Below are positions 10,658 to 21,841 of a stretch of DNA of 64,000 nucleotides, piece by piece; position 1 is the first letter of the stretch, and every line of letters starts with the position of its first letter. Made by a program: the position numbers and the translations under genes. Location of the stretch: the NCBI GenBank assembly GCA_012932865.1, contig SAXG01000017.1:372001-436000 (forward strand), in the 5' to 3' direction. Source of the stretch: Amylostereum areolatum. Its lineage: Eukaryota > Basidiomycota > Agaricomycetes > Russulales > Stereaceae. The notes below the pieces were generated by a model. The model did no database searches. It was not told the DNA's origin and worked only from the letters and a program-made list of their open reading frames with translations.

Positions 10658-13600
10658 ATGCCTCCGAAACAAGACCGTCAGAGCGACTTTGTCCTTTGTG
10701 GACATTGCGGCAAGAAGGTTCATCGGAAGACCGAAAGAGAGCACCTAGCGCTTCTCGCTCACTCGGAGATGGGTCACCAAGTGGTCAACGAGCTCACCAG
10801 CCTAGAGAAAGGCCATCTAAGGAAGCGGGCTCGGACTGGTGCGTATCCATTCGGCAGTATGCACCTGAGATGAGACTCATTTAAACCATGTCTTCAGATA
10901 AATTTCCCGGTTTGCAATCTACCGCTATGAACACTGGCTTGGAGACGGGAGATCCTGCGCTTGGTGTGTTTCCCTTCAGCCTTCAGCATCTACAAAGCAT
11001 CTAACCCTCCTATACAGCCGTGTTAGGACCAACCGGTGTCGCAAGTACCGACAGTGCAGAAGATTGTAGTATGATGGATATGCTGACCGACGGTACGTCC
11101 TCAAGCTTGTACGAGATGTACGGAGCTGATTGTTTGGTCGCTTTTAGATGGGCCAATTCCTGGCAGTGACCACGCCGATGCCGTTGAGACAGAACTTCAG
11201 GATCAGAGCTTCCATGCTCTTTGGATGGAAGATGGCGAGGACGATGAAGATGATATACTGTTGGCCTGGGACCATGATGCCACAGTGGACTCAGACCACG
11301 AACTCGACGACACATTTGGTGCATTCGATCCTGATGATCCATTGCTCTTGCTGGCAGAGGATGACAATTTCCTGAGGCGTACACAGCTGGATGGTACGCA
11401 ATATCCATTCCGATATCAACGATCGCACGTCTAAGTTTGTGTTTACTTAGTAAATGACCTCAGTCAGTTAGACCGTGCAGTTCTACGACAGTATTCCTTC
11501 AAGTTGAAACACCACATTACAGACACTGCCTACATGGACCTCCCGTTCGCATTTCCTGGAGCAGGTGTTACATCTCCCGACGAGGCGCAGACTCGGCTCG
11601 CATCTCTTGCAGGCTTCAAATCCAAACTGTACGACTGCTGCCCACAATCATGTGTCTGCTATACCGGATCCCTTGTGAACCTCACTGCTTGCCCTCACTG
11701 CAAAACCGATCGATACACATCCAATGGACGCGCAAAGAAACATTTTACTTATATCCCTCTCATCCCTCGCCTTCTCGCATTTTCTGGCAGTGAATCCATG
11801 GCCGAGAAAATGCAATACCGTGCCAACCATGAGTGTGTCCCTCAGGAAGTTTCAGACGTCTTCGACGGCCATCGTTACCGTGCACTACGAGGCAAGCAGG
11901 TTGTCATCGGCGGAACGGAGCTACCTCATCGGTTTTTTGGGGATGGTCGGGATATCGCTCTGGGAGCGTCAACGGACGGGTTCGCTCCTTTTCGTCGGCG
12001 CAAGACTACTTGCTGGCCTATCATCCTCTTCAATTACAATCTGCCTCCCGAAATCCGATTCCTCATCGAAAACATCATTACCATCGGCATCGTTCCAGGA
12101 CCAAAAAAGCCTGTTGACATGGACTCGTTCCTTTTCCCCCTCGTTGCCGAACTTCTCGAACTGGCCAAGGGTGTTAAGGCATGGGATGCTCTCCGAAAGG
12201 AGTCCTTTATGCTTCGGGCATACCTTATCCTTGTTTTTGGCGATATCCCAGCCATCTCGCTCTTGATGCGGATGAAAGGCCACAATGGTCTGTCTCCCTG
12301 CCGTATATGCAAGATTACAGGTGTACGCGTCCCCGACACGCGTTCCACTGCCCATTATGTCCCTCTTAATCGTGCCAACCACCCCACGGTCATTGCCAGT
12401 GAAGACCCCAACGTAGTCGCCGTTTACGACCCCGCAAATCTCCCTCGCCGAACACACGTTGAGATGATGGAGCAAGCGGTCGCAGTTCAATCAGCCACCA
12501 CTTTAACGGAGAATGCTCGACTAGCAAAGCTTTATGGCATCAAAGGTGTCCCCATCCTCTCACAACTTCCGTCTCTCTCTTTATCCAAGTCGTTTCCATA
12601 CGACTTTATGCACCTCATATGGGAGAACACGATCAAAAACCTTATTCTCCTCTGGACAGGCGATTTCAAGGATCTCGACGAGGGTTCTGGGGCGTACATC
12701 ATTCAGTCATCTGTATGGGACGCTATCGGATCCGCAACGTCGGCGTCAGGTTCTACTATACCTGGATGCTATGGAGCGCGACCTCCCAATTTCGTTGCGG
12801 ACAAGACTGCGACCACGGCGGACACCTGGTCCTTCTGGACGCTCTACCTTGGTCCCGTTCTCCTTGAGCGGAAATTCCGGGATCCAAAATATTACGATCA
12901 CTTTATAGCCCTCGTCAAGCTTCTCCACACATGTCTCCAATTTACCATCACATACGACGAAATTGACCAACTCCGGCAAGGGTTCATTGATTGGGTCAAA
13001 CACTTCGAAGAGTGAGCGTATAGTTCAGTGCTGCATCGAAGTTCTGCTCACATCGTCTACGTTACACAGGTTATATTACCAGTATAATCCTACTCGCCTA
13101 TCTACGTGCCCGCTCACTATCCATGCCCTCCTCCATATCGCCGATTCTGTTCTCGCTTGTGGGCCGGTATGGGCGTACTGGGCATTTCCCATGGAACGGT
13201 ACTGTGGCCTCATTCGCCCCGCTATCAAGAGTCGTAAAAGACCCGATGCCTCCCTGGATCGCTATGTCGTCGAGTGCGCACAGCTGTTCCAGGTCATGCT
13301 TGTTTATGGTCTGGAAGATGGCGATGTTCTTCGCCTCCATCCACGCCCGGAAAGCACCCTGCCCGCACAGTCCTTGACTGCACCTAATTGTAAGAATAGC
13401 ATCATCCATGCTACAGTGCATCAGCTCACTTCTTCGTGGTGGCCACTAGATCCTACATATGCCCTACTTCCTGTCATCCGCCCTGTACTAGTACTCGACG
13501 CAACGACCCTCACTCGTCTATCCAAGACCCTCGCTACGCGGTACAATGTGCCTTCCGCCAACTTTTCCACCCTCAAGAATCTTGTCAAGAATGCATCAAT

Positions 13601-14124
13601 ACAGGAGTACGCCCGGGTTCGCATCAACGACGGTGACACTATCTCTGCGGCGCATTTGTACTCAGCTAGGGATGACCGTCGAGACATGACATATATACGC
13701 GTGCGTTTGCTCCCATCATGCGTACGTCTCCATGTTACTCATGTATTTCTCCACCCAGTATCAAGTATTGGTCGACGTACATGCCCGCCACCGCAATCAC
13801 ACTCCTCAGTATGAAAATGTCACCTTTTACGGCCGCCTACAACACCTCTACGCTATCCACGTTCCAACATCACCTCTCATTGGCTCCACAGAGCCCGAAG
13901 CTATCCTCCTAGCTGGAATTAGGCGGTGCGTCGATGCAGAGAAAAACGGACACCCAGACCCAGGCATCGACATCCACTACTACAAAGATGAGGCGGAAAC
14001 GGAACAGTTTTTCGACCTTACCTGTGTGGAATGTCTGGTTGGACGGGTACCACTCCCAGGTTCACGATGGGCAATCATTGACCGTAGCGGCGCCCTATCA
14101 CGGGCTGTTTATGTTCCCGACTGA
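10658..14124 (+). CDS. Tnp2-family (CACTA) transposase
   Basis: Catalytic protein that cuts and joins the CACTA element ends in the nucleus. Seven exons (10658-10838, 10898-10963, 11018-11092, 11148-11428, 11468-13011, 13070-13700, 13759-14124) join in frame to 1047 aa with no stop. The N-terminus has a zinc-finger-like CGHCGKKVHRKTEREH motif, then an acidic region (EDGEDDEDDILLAWDHD). The Tnp2 core includes LYDCCPQSCVCYTGSL, YIPLIPRLLAF, DIALGASTDGFAPF, MRMKGHNGLSPCRICK, FPYDFMHLIWENTIKNLILL and CPLTIHALLHIADS. The Asp, Gly and His motifs are in the family order. The 39-nt intron at 11429-11467 is the weakest junction. Full length and clean frame suggest recent activity. Confidence 0.88.
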
Positions 14125-14417
14125 GCTCCACCGAGGTGAGCAGGCCTACTAGGTTCATTCATGGTCTATGATAACTGACAAACACAGAATCCCGTCTACC
14201 AAACGATCCCCGGACCCCATCCCGCTGCACAGTAATCTACGACGGGATCCCGTCGTCCTGTTGGATTTTTGGTACAGGCCCGGTACGGATTCATGCTGGT
14301 CAAACTACATGCGCCGCATTCGTCGTCCCCAGGTCAGTAGCTCCCCGTTCCGTGAAATCGAAGTCTGATTTATATTTTTGCCCAATAGCAAGCATGTATA
14401 TAATTATGAATCCCAAG

Positions 14418-14514
14418 TTTCAAAGGGTTTGGCCGTCATCTTTCGACCTTTGAAATCGAAACTCGGTCGGCGCTTATCCGACCGGCGGTGACGCGTCGCG
14501 GCGTCCTCGCCGCG
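14418..14514. repeat. three consecutive short inverted repeats (hairpins) in the transposon
   Basis: Within about 100 bp downstream of the transposase lie TTTCAAAGG...CCTTTGAAA, then CGGTCGG-CGCTTAT-CCGACCG (14464-14484), then CGCGGCG-TCCT-CGCCGCG (14497-14514). The last two are perfect 7-bp stems with loops of 7 and 4 bases. They lie between the transposase stop and the next possible ORF. They could be a terminator, a protein-binding site or a recombination remnant. Confidence 0.55.
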
Positions 14515-14559
14515 AAGGGCTCCTCGCGCCACCGTCTTTTCATCTCCGCGTTCATGCTT

Positions 14560-15170
14560 GCCTCAGATTTTTCGCCGTCAAACCCCACCTTCTTCGACTC
14601 CTCAATGCCCTCCTCGCCACCATCCCGTACTTCTTTCCCGCCAGGGCCGCCACCCGCTGCCTACACCCTCCCCCTCCCCATCAACACTGCCACCTTTGTC
14701 TTCGCCCAGCACCCCCACACCCTCTCGCTTGACTTCAACCATGCGGCCTGTGACCTCCCACGCCTCCTCCATCTCACCCCCGACCCCTCCCGACACTGCT
14801 CCTGGCTACGACGTCGAGATCGTCGACAACAAGCCCCACCGTTACTCTCGTTACGACACAGGCGACAAGATCCGACGATCAAGTCACACCTCGCTCGACG
14901 CCGCTTACGCACAGGACTCAAGGTCGTACGGACTCAAGGTCGTACGGGTACGAGCATGGCGATTGAATCGGTTCATCCCATCTATCCCAGTATTCTCATC
15001 ACGGTTGCGGAACACGGTGCCAAACCCTTTTCGAAGTTCGCGTGCACATGTCAAAATATCGAAGCACGCCCACGGACTTAGGACAAGATTGACGACGCCA
15101 TCTTTGGCATTTCGAAGTGGAAGAGGATTGAACGAGGGTGTCATGCTACATGGTGGTGAGTAGTATGTGC
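14560..15170 (+). CDS. possible third gene of the CACTA element
   Basis: A Pro/Ser-rich stretch is followed by PGYDVEIVDNKPHRYSRYD and SSHTSLDAAYAQDSRSYG in one frame, then DDAIFGISKWKRIERG in another. This suggests a small spliced gene. I could not fix the start, the exon borders or the end. The family is not recognised, and the region may instead be a decayed exon of another element gene. Confidence 0.25.
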
Positions 15171-15199
15171 TCGAGAAGGGAAATGTCACTAACCGCGTT

Positions 15200-15769
15200 C
15201 CTCAGCCTATCTTTCCTGTGCATGCGTGTCGTCCCACTGGATGGCAGACACGATGGGTTTGGCGGAACAACACCGTACTTTCTACCCACGGCCGAGTCCC
15301 TCGCAATCGACGGACTGTATCCTATGGTACTCTCTCCTCGCTCGCTCACACTGTTCCCACTCCATCCTTGCTCCTCGCGCACAGAACAGGCTACGAGCTG
15401 TCAGTATATGCAGTACATACACGTCGTCTCAGGGACCATAGCAGCGGTAGGAAAGGAGAGTATACACCCAATCACCCGAGGCCCTGCTTTCTGTATATCA
15501 CACATCCATTCTACAATGAAAACCACCTTATTTTGCCATGTTGAACACAAAATTTCCGTGTTGTTGTTTTTCAGTACATTTTCACCTAGTTTTCAGCGTG
15601 CAAGTGGACATGATTTCGGTGGGTGATATACACCGCTCTAAGAGCTCGAAGCAAACACGGTAGATTTCAGTCCAAATCACCTCCTTCGCGATATCACCTT
15701 GTAAATCACCGCTTTTCTGCTTTTCACCGGAAAACACGGTGGAAAACAGGATGACTTGTCCTTATAGTG
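15200..15769 (-). repeat. right subterminal repeat region of the CACTA element
   Basis: From about 15560 to 15760 the motif recurs several times as TTTTCAC or ATCACCG, including AAATCACCGCTTTTC, TTTTCACCGGAAAA and CACGGTGGAAAA. It mirrors the left end. No ORF is convincing after about 15540. Confidence 0.55.
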
Positions 15770-15772
15770 CCA

Positions 15773-16137
15773 ACCAATGTGTGACCGCGTACTTGGGACC
15801 CGCAGGAGATCCCGTCGGCAGTTTACAAGAGGTGTGTGTAGTAATATTGGCAGCGAATGGTCCTATAATATAGCAAGGCTAAACTTGAGACAAACACGCG
15901 GGAGATGGTGCGCTCAAGGTGCGCTTTTGTGAGGTAAAAGCTGGTAAAAGGACCGACGATCCAGACCAAAAGTTATCTGAACGGATCGTGTCTCCGCTCA
16001 GCTGACGATCTTGGCTGAGATGGCTCACGTTTTCTCCGAGTCAGTCCCTCCTTCTCCACTTTTTGTTCAAAAACCAACGATGGGTTTGCTCCCACCGGCT
16101 TTATCCTCCCCACCTTCCTTCCGTTCCCCTCATCGCC
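15773..16137. other. upstream region of MFS gene
   Basis: 365 bp from the transposon's right target-site copy to the MFS start codon. Before insertion it would have been continuous with the sequence left of 8563. No motif stands out. Confidence 0.35.
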
Positions 16138-18469
16138 ATGCCCTCCACCATACACGTCCCCCCTCGCGCGTCTTTCGAACAGGATGTTGGTGAGACTCCT
16201 ACGGCCGATATCGAGGCCTCCGTCTCGTTTGAGCCTCGCGGATATTCCACCGATTCTAAGGACCAGTCCGAGTCCGCTGTCGACACGACAGCCACAGACT
16301 ACAACATGCCTTCCTTTCTTTCCGCTCCCAGCAGCCGCGTTCGCCGTCGCTCGGAGCTCGCATTTTCTCGACCTCAAAAGCCCGTCCAGGACGACACTCT
16401 GAGCGCATACGAAATGCCTCCTGTCGCCCCACACGTCTCCGCACGCGTCAGGGCCCTCCCCCCCGACGTGCCAGAAGAGGAGATCGAGATTGAAAAAGGG
16501 AAAATCGAACTCCCAGAGACCGCCGTCTCAAGTGCAATGCCCACTCCGGCCCCTTCCCTGTACTACTCCGACGGTGTAGCCCTGACGAGCGCGGTCAATC
16601 ATCGTACATCTTCCCAACGTCGGCTGGGAATGTTGCATTTCCTTGCGCTATGCTTCAACTTCTTCCTGGAAGGATGGAACGATGGTACCACGGGACCGAT
16701 GCTCCCCACCTTTCAAGAGCGTTACAATGTACGTCTCCAAACACTCCCTTATCAACTTTTCGCACTCATCGAACAACGTAGCTGGGCTTTATCGTCGTTT
16801 CCATGGTTTTCGTTCTGAACATGGTGGTGAGATGAACATTTAACAATGTGCTGGCTTTCGTAACATGATCCTCTTGACCATTAGGGATTCGTGCTCGGCG
16901 CCTTTGTGCTCGTGCCCTTGACAGAAAAATACGGCTTTGGAAAGGTGACTTCGCTCTGTTAACTTTAGCAAAATAAATGCTAACGAACTGTGTAGATCAT
17001 GTGTTTCGGTGTGTTAACTTTGCGGTACCGCCGTCTCTTCCACCACTGATAGGCCTTTTCCCAGGTGCATCGTTCCAGTTGGCAGCATATTCCATGCTGG
17101 CATCTGGGGGACCTTTCCCCTTGATAGTGATAGCATACGGACTTGCCGGGTTTGGAATGTCTCTCCAAGTACGTGGTCAGCGCCTTCAGTGCTATGAGCG
17201 CCCTTTCCTAACTCAGATACGCTCAGAACTCCCTTGCGAACGCATTCGTTGGCAACTTGAAGTCGGGAACTGCCGCTAAGTTGTGTCTCCTTCATGGGTC
17301 TTACGGTACGTCTGATTCTTTCGCTCGCGGCTATGTGAGATTTATAGTCAGTGTAAATGTAAACAGGGTTCGGCGCTTTCGCCGCACCTCTTGTTGCAAC
17401 GCAGTTCGCCAACCAGGAGCACTGGTCGTACCACTATTTCACGTCTTTGGGAATAGCAGTTGCCAACACGGCCATTCTGTCTGCCCTGTTCCGGTTCAGA
17501 ACCCAAGACGGTAAGACTTGTAGGTTCGCGGTTTCGCGAAAGTCGTAACTGAAGATTACCTTCTAGAAATCATGCTAGAGGCTGGTGAGGAAGCAGCAGA
17601 ACCAGCTGCTCAGGGAGGAAGCTCGCTCCGCAACATCTTAGGCATTCGGTCCATCCATATCATGGCTGCTTTCGTACTCATCTATGTTGGTGTGGAGGTC
17701 ACGCTTGGAGGTATGTCGAGTTTGCGAGACCACTATATAGTTGCACAGGTGGTAATCGAACACCTGATAGGCTGGATCGTCACCTTCATCATCCGAGAAC
17801 GCCATGGTGGCCCAACCTCCGGCTATATCTCTTCGGGTTTCTTTGGCGGTATGTGTGAACATTCTATGACAGGCGTGCCGCTACTCACGCTGTATTCCTA
17901 GGCATGACTGTGGGGCGCGTCGGGCTCATCCGACTCAACAGTTTTGTTAGTTCTTCTTCGTTCTTCTGCCACAGCTCTTTTTCTCATTGGTTGCAGATTG
18001 GAGAGTCCAATGCCCTCACTGTTTACGCCATTATATCCATAGTGTGAGTCCGTTTATGAACGTCGTCGTCGTGCTCAATTGACCTGTACTTAGATTGGAG
18101 ATAACCGTCTGGGCAGTCCCGTCGCTCATCGAGAATGCGGTGGCGGTGTCGATGATCGGCGTCCTTATAGGCCCCATGTACCCCATCGTCGTCAACCATG
18201 CGACAAAAATCTTCCCCAAGTGGATCCTCGGCGGTGCGCTAGGGATTATCAGTGGGTTTGGTCAGACGGGATCCGCTTTTCTACCCTTCATCACGGGTGT
18301 TCTGGCTGCCAAATTCGGCATAGGTTCCCTCCAGCCTCTGTGAGTTTATTTACGCCGAGCTTCTGCAGTTTGTTTGCTCACACTGATGTACCTCAGCGTT
18401 GTGTCCATGATGGCGTTCATGACCGTTCTGTGGTGGATCGTACCCAAGACTCCCCGTCGAACTGACTAA
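16138..18469 (+). CDS. MFS transporter, BSC6/fucose-permease-like (copy 1)
   Basis: Major facilitator superfamily membrane protein of the fungal 'bypass of stop codon 6'-like group; substrate unknown. Thirteen exons (16138-16728, 16782-16826, 16885-16944, 16996-17008, 17065-17168, 17227-17305, 17367-17510, 17567-17710, 17771-17848, 17902-17945, 17997-18043, 18094-18339, 18397-18469) give 555 aa in frame. A cytosolic N-terminus of about 160 residues precedes helix 1 (LHFLALCFNFFLEGWNDG). The family motif EGWNDGTTGPMLPTFQERY, the segment SGYISSGFFGG and the C-terminal SMMAFMTVLWWIVPK are clear. The fourth exon is only 13 nt. Exon sizes match those of the paralogue at 48-50 kb almost exactly, which supports both models. 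Confidence 0.85.
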
Positions 18470-19241
18470 GAATCCTCCCTTCGTTCCGAGCAAAAATCCT
18501 CCCTGCGTCCACTCGTGTTCAAGTACTCAGTACTCAGTACTGTTCTTCCAGTCGTTCTGGTCTCTCGCTATCTCCCTCTGCGTCATTTGTCTCTTCCTCC
18601 TCGTGTTGTTGTATACGTTTGTTTTTCCCCTCAGTATCTCGTACCATCGCTATCCCGTTGTAACAAGACTTGACTGTCCTTCCCCAACCGTTCTCTCACC
18701 ATTTTCCTAGACTTGACCTCTTTCACCACGTTACACTTAGATGAAACAACGTGTAACTAGAAGCACACCGGCCGTCGCTATATCCAGTATCTATCTGCTT
18801 ATAGAATCTAACGACGTGGGGCACTGGGATTGCCTGCGGCTCCGTTCTTCGCAGCCTTGATTGCAGTTCCTGTTCCACAGTGGGATCGGATCGCGGCTAT
18901 GGCAGCAGTAAACTTTTCAACTTCCACAGAGTTCCGCCCATTCCACGACCGTTTTCTTCTGGCTCCCGTTGTGCAATTTTATCTCATCATCATTTGCAAG
19001 ACGGTTGCTGACTGCCAGTTATGTAACTGCCACGCCATTTTGAGTCGACCCCGAGGTGCTACTAGTACGGGGGCCTGGATTGAACTGAAACCAGGCCGAT
19101 CAGCATATGCATCATTGTCTGCGGCGGTCTGCCCGACTCGATTACAGGCACGTGTAGCCCTTTTCATTTGTTTTCATTGCCGGCCCCCGCTCTTTCGATC
19201 CCTCGTCCACGGTCGACCCCTCCAGTTGCCCTTCAGTCGCG
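18470..19241. other. intergenic, 5' region of bHLH gene
   Basis: About 770 bp between two plus-strand genes. It is pyrimidine-rich just after 18470. No coding motif, tRNA or strong repeat was seen. Confidence 0.35.
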
Positions 19242-21167
19242 ATGGACCAGCAACAAACGCGCCAGGAGCAGCAAAATAACAACATCTTCGCGGCACTCTT
19301 CTCGGACGGCACGGTAGCCGGCTCGATGCCGCGGGGGCCCGTGGAGAACGCTCAGGGGGTTTATGCGACTTCCTCGACCTCCACTGGCTTGTCGCCGATG
19401 TCCAACCCATCCCTCGCCGGGTTTGACTTCTTGGAAGGCGTATTAAACATGCCAGGACAGTCGCCGTCGTCGCAAAATGCATACAACCATCAGCTTATGC
19501 TCGAACAGCGCTTGAAGCTCAATCAGCTTCAGCAGCTCCAACTGCAGAACCAGATCATACAGCAGCAGGTGGGTTCGGGTTGTCTCGCTCGCTCGTGCGG
19601 CGTCTTTTCGCCAGCGACTTACACCTCCATTATCACAGCTCGAGATGCATATGCACGGCCAGGGAGGCGTTTCGCAGATGGAATCCATGGGCGACCGGCA
19701 AAAGTCGCATTACATAGGCTTGCCTACTCCTAGTACGTTTTCTCTCATACGCTGCCTAGCTTCGTACGCATTTTTTGCTTTCCAGTGTCCTCAACGGAAC
19801 TACACGCCCAGCCAAGTCCCAACACCGATTTCGTTTCGCCCATGACCCTGAGTACCTTCGATAATGCACAATTCGGGCACGAAACACAAACTCAACTGCC
19901 TCCCCCTAATCTCCCCCTCCATCCACACCACATCTCGAATGCACACACTGCCCCTGCCAACATTGTGTTCAATACGAACCCGCCCATACCCCTCCCGTCC
20001 CCTGGTGAAATGGACTTTGATCTTTCGCCTCTCACGAGTCCATGGCTTGAGGCGTACAGGCAGGACCCTCCTCATTCTGGTCCTAGTTCGAACAACAAGC
20101 GGGCGGCATCTCCCTCTCAAGACGATTCTACGCGCTACGGTCGCCCTCGCCCATCGACGACGACTCTCTCTGCACCAGGAGGAAGGGCTAAGCGCGGCAC
20201 GAAGTCGGCGTCATCAACTCCGCTATTACGTTCCGTCCGCTCTGGGAACCGCAAAAACAACTCGACGGCCGACGTGTCCGGCGACAGCCCTTCCCCTGTA
20301 GACCTTTCCATGCCTCCCCCAGCGCCGCCGGGGCACTCTGACGCGAGTCCAACCCCCACTTCCTCCACCACGACCCCGACACCTCAGTCTGAAGGCATGC
20401 AAAACATGCTCCCCGCGACACCTGCTAGCATCATGAACCTCGGTCACCTGGGCATCACAAATAACCTTGCACCTCCCGCACCCAATACCCAAGCGATCGC
20501 TGGAAAGTCGGCCTCGCGGCGCAGAAGTTCGATAGCGAACGTTCCTGTGACAAAGAAGTCGGCGGGCCCCTCCCTCGTGAGCCCCGGGTTGAAGCCAATA
20601 CTTCCTGGTACGTCTACGCTTTTCTCGTCTGCTCGCTCACAACTTGAGCCGGCTTCAGCTGGCAATGTCGCGGCTACATCTAACCTGTCGGCCCCGATGC
20701 CCTCGCCTATTATACGGAAGACGTCACATAAGGCTGCGGAACAAAAACGGCGCGATTCGCTCAAGACGGCATACGACGTTCTACGCGGACTGCTCCCACC
20801 GATTCCGCTGCCTACAGACGACGGTTTCGGCGACGAACCGATCTTGCCTGGAGCAATGCCTCCGCGCGGGCCGCCCCGCGGGAATGTGGAAGGGCCCAAC
20901 CGAGGAATCAGCAAACTGCAGCTCTTGCGGTGCGGGAACGACTACATCGGCCTGCTGAAGGGTCAGGTGGAACGGAGGGATGGGGAGATGTCCAAGCTGA
21001 GGAACGAGATCTCAAGACTGAGGGTCCTTGTGGGTGAAGACGCGTGGAAAGAGGGGGGAGAGGAACTTGATCTGGAGAAGGACTTGGACGACGGTGAGGT
21101 AGGTCCGTGGAAACGGAGCGGGAGCGCGTATGATGGAGATGAGGGAGATGAGGAATGCGGAGAGTAA
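19242..21167 (+). CDS. bHLH transcription factor
   Basis: Basic helix-loop-helix regulator of 600 aa, nuclear by inference. Three exons (19242-19568, 19639-19732, 19786-21167) join in frame from MDQQQTRQEQQNNN. The N-terminus is Gln-rich (residues 80-110), and a long Pro/Ser/Thr-rich disordered centre follows. The bHLH lies near residues 450-545. The basic part, SHKAAEQKRRDSLK, carries the His-Glu-Arg triad of E-box (CACGTG-type) binders. Helix 1 ends VLRGLLPPIPLP, the loop is unusually long (about 30 residues), and helix 2 is ISKLQLLRCGNDYIGLLKG. It runs into a short heptad-like helix and an acidic tail. The long Pro/Gly loop is typical of a basidiomycete group. The target pathway is not predictable from sequence. 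Confidence 0.82.
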
Positions 21168-21841
21168 ATGTTGAAAGGGACGAGGTTGGCATCCTCGTTC
21201 TGGGGAATTAGGATATAGTCGACGAGTTCCAGCCTGCGTGCTGCTGGTCGAGCATCAACTGCTCGGATGTTCGAGGACAAAGTGTATAAAGTGTACTCAC
21301 TGTAATTCCGGGGTTCAACTTTCTATGCAGGCTTGGTGCATCTCGTACAGACGAAGGACGTCGCACACCAGGTCAAACCGTCACACATATCGTAAAATGA
21401 ATCCTGTCGGTATATACCATCCGTTCCGTTCATTTCTATCCATTTCCGTGCCCGTTGCGGTTGCACACGACATTTTGAGATACGGCGCGAGCGTCGCCTC
21501 GCGCGCGGACATAAACCGCTTCGAGACTGCCAGGAAATGACCGGAATAATTTGGCGTGCGAAGCTGTGGAGCGGCTGCGACACCATCGCCCGCTGCCTCT
21601 AATCTCTTTCACCCCCGCCACGCCATTGTTCGAGTCGTCGCGCTTTAGCTTCCTTCAGCCTCCTCGCGTCTATCCCCCGACGCGACTTGACGGCTCTTCT
21701 GACGACCTGAGCAGGTTTGTCACTCGACCTCCCCTACAGGCGACGCGTTTCATACAAGCCTTCCACCTCAACGCACCCCAATCACCACTTGACTGTGTCT
21801 GAAGCTTGCTGCCATACCTGAGCAGCCCTACACTCCCTATA
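21168..21841. other. intergenic, 5' region of glycosyltransferase gene
   Basis: 674 bp between two plus-strand genes. ORFs here are short and out of phase with both neighbours. No feature is recognised. Confidence 0.35.

Larger units (their letters stand above)
8566..15769 (+). mobile_element. CACTA-type DNA transposon, apparently complete (7.2 kb)
   Basis: The left end begins CACTAGGAGGG at 8566 and the right end finishes ...CCTTATAGTG at 15769; its reverse complement begins CACTATAAGGA. The sequence CCA stands immediately outside both ends (8563-8565 and 15770-15772), a 3-bp target-site duplication as expected for CACTA elements. The terminal inverted repeat is short and imperfect: 5 identical bases, then partial agreement. 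Inside are subterminal repeats of a TTTTCACCG-like motif at both ends, a Tnp2-type transposase on the plus strand and a divergent accessory gene. The transposase has no internal stops and the ends and duplication agree, so the insertion looks fairly recent. It sits in an intergenic region and breaks no gene that I can see. Confidence 0.85.

Noticed and set aside
8563..15772. Idea that the CACTA insertion disrupted a host gene
   Set aside because: The joined flanks lie between the promoter of the RRM gene and that of the MFS gene, and no reading frame continues across the site.
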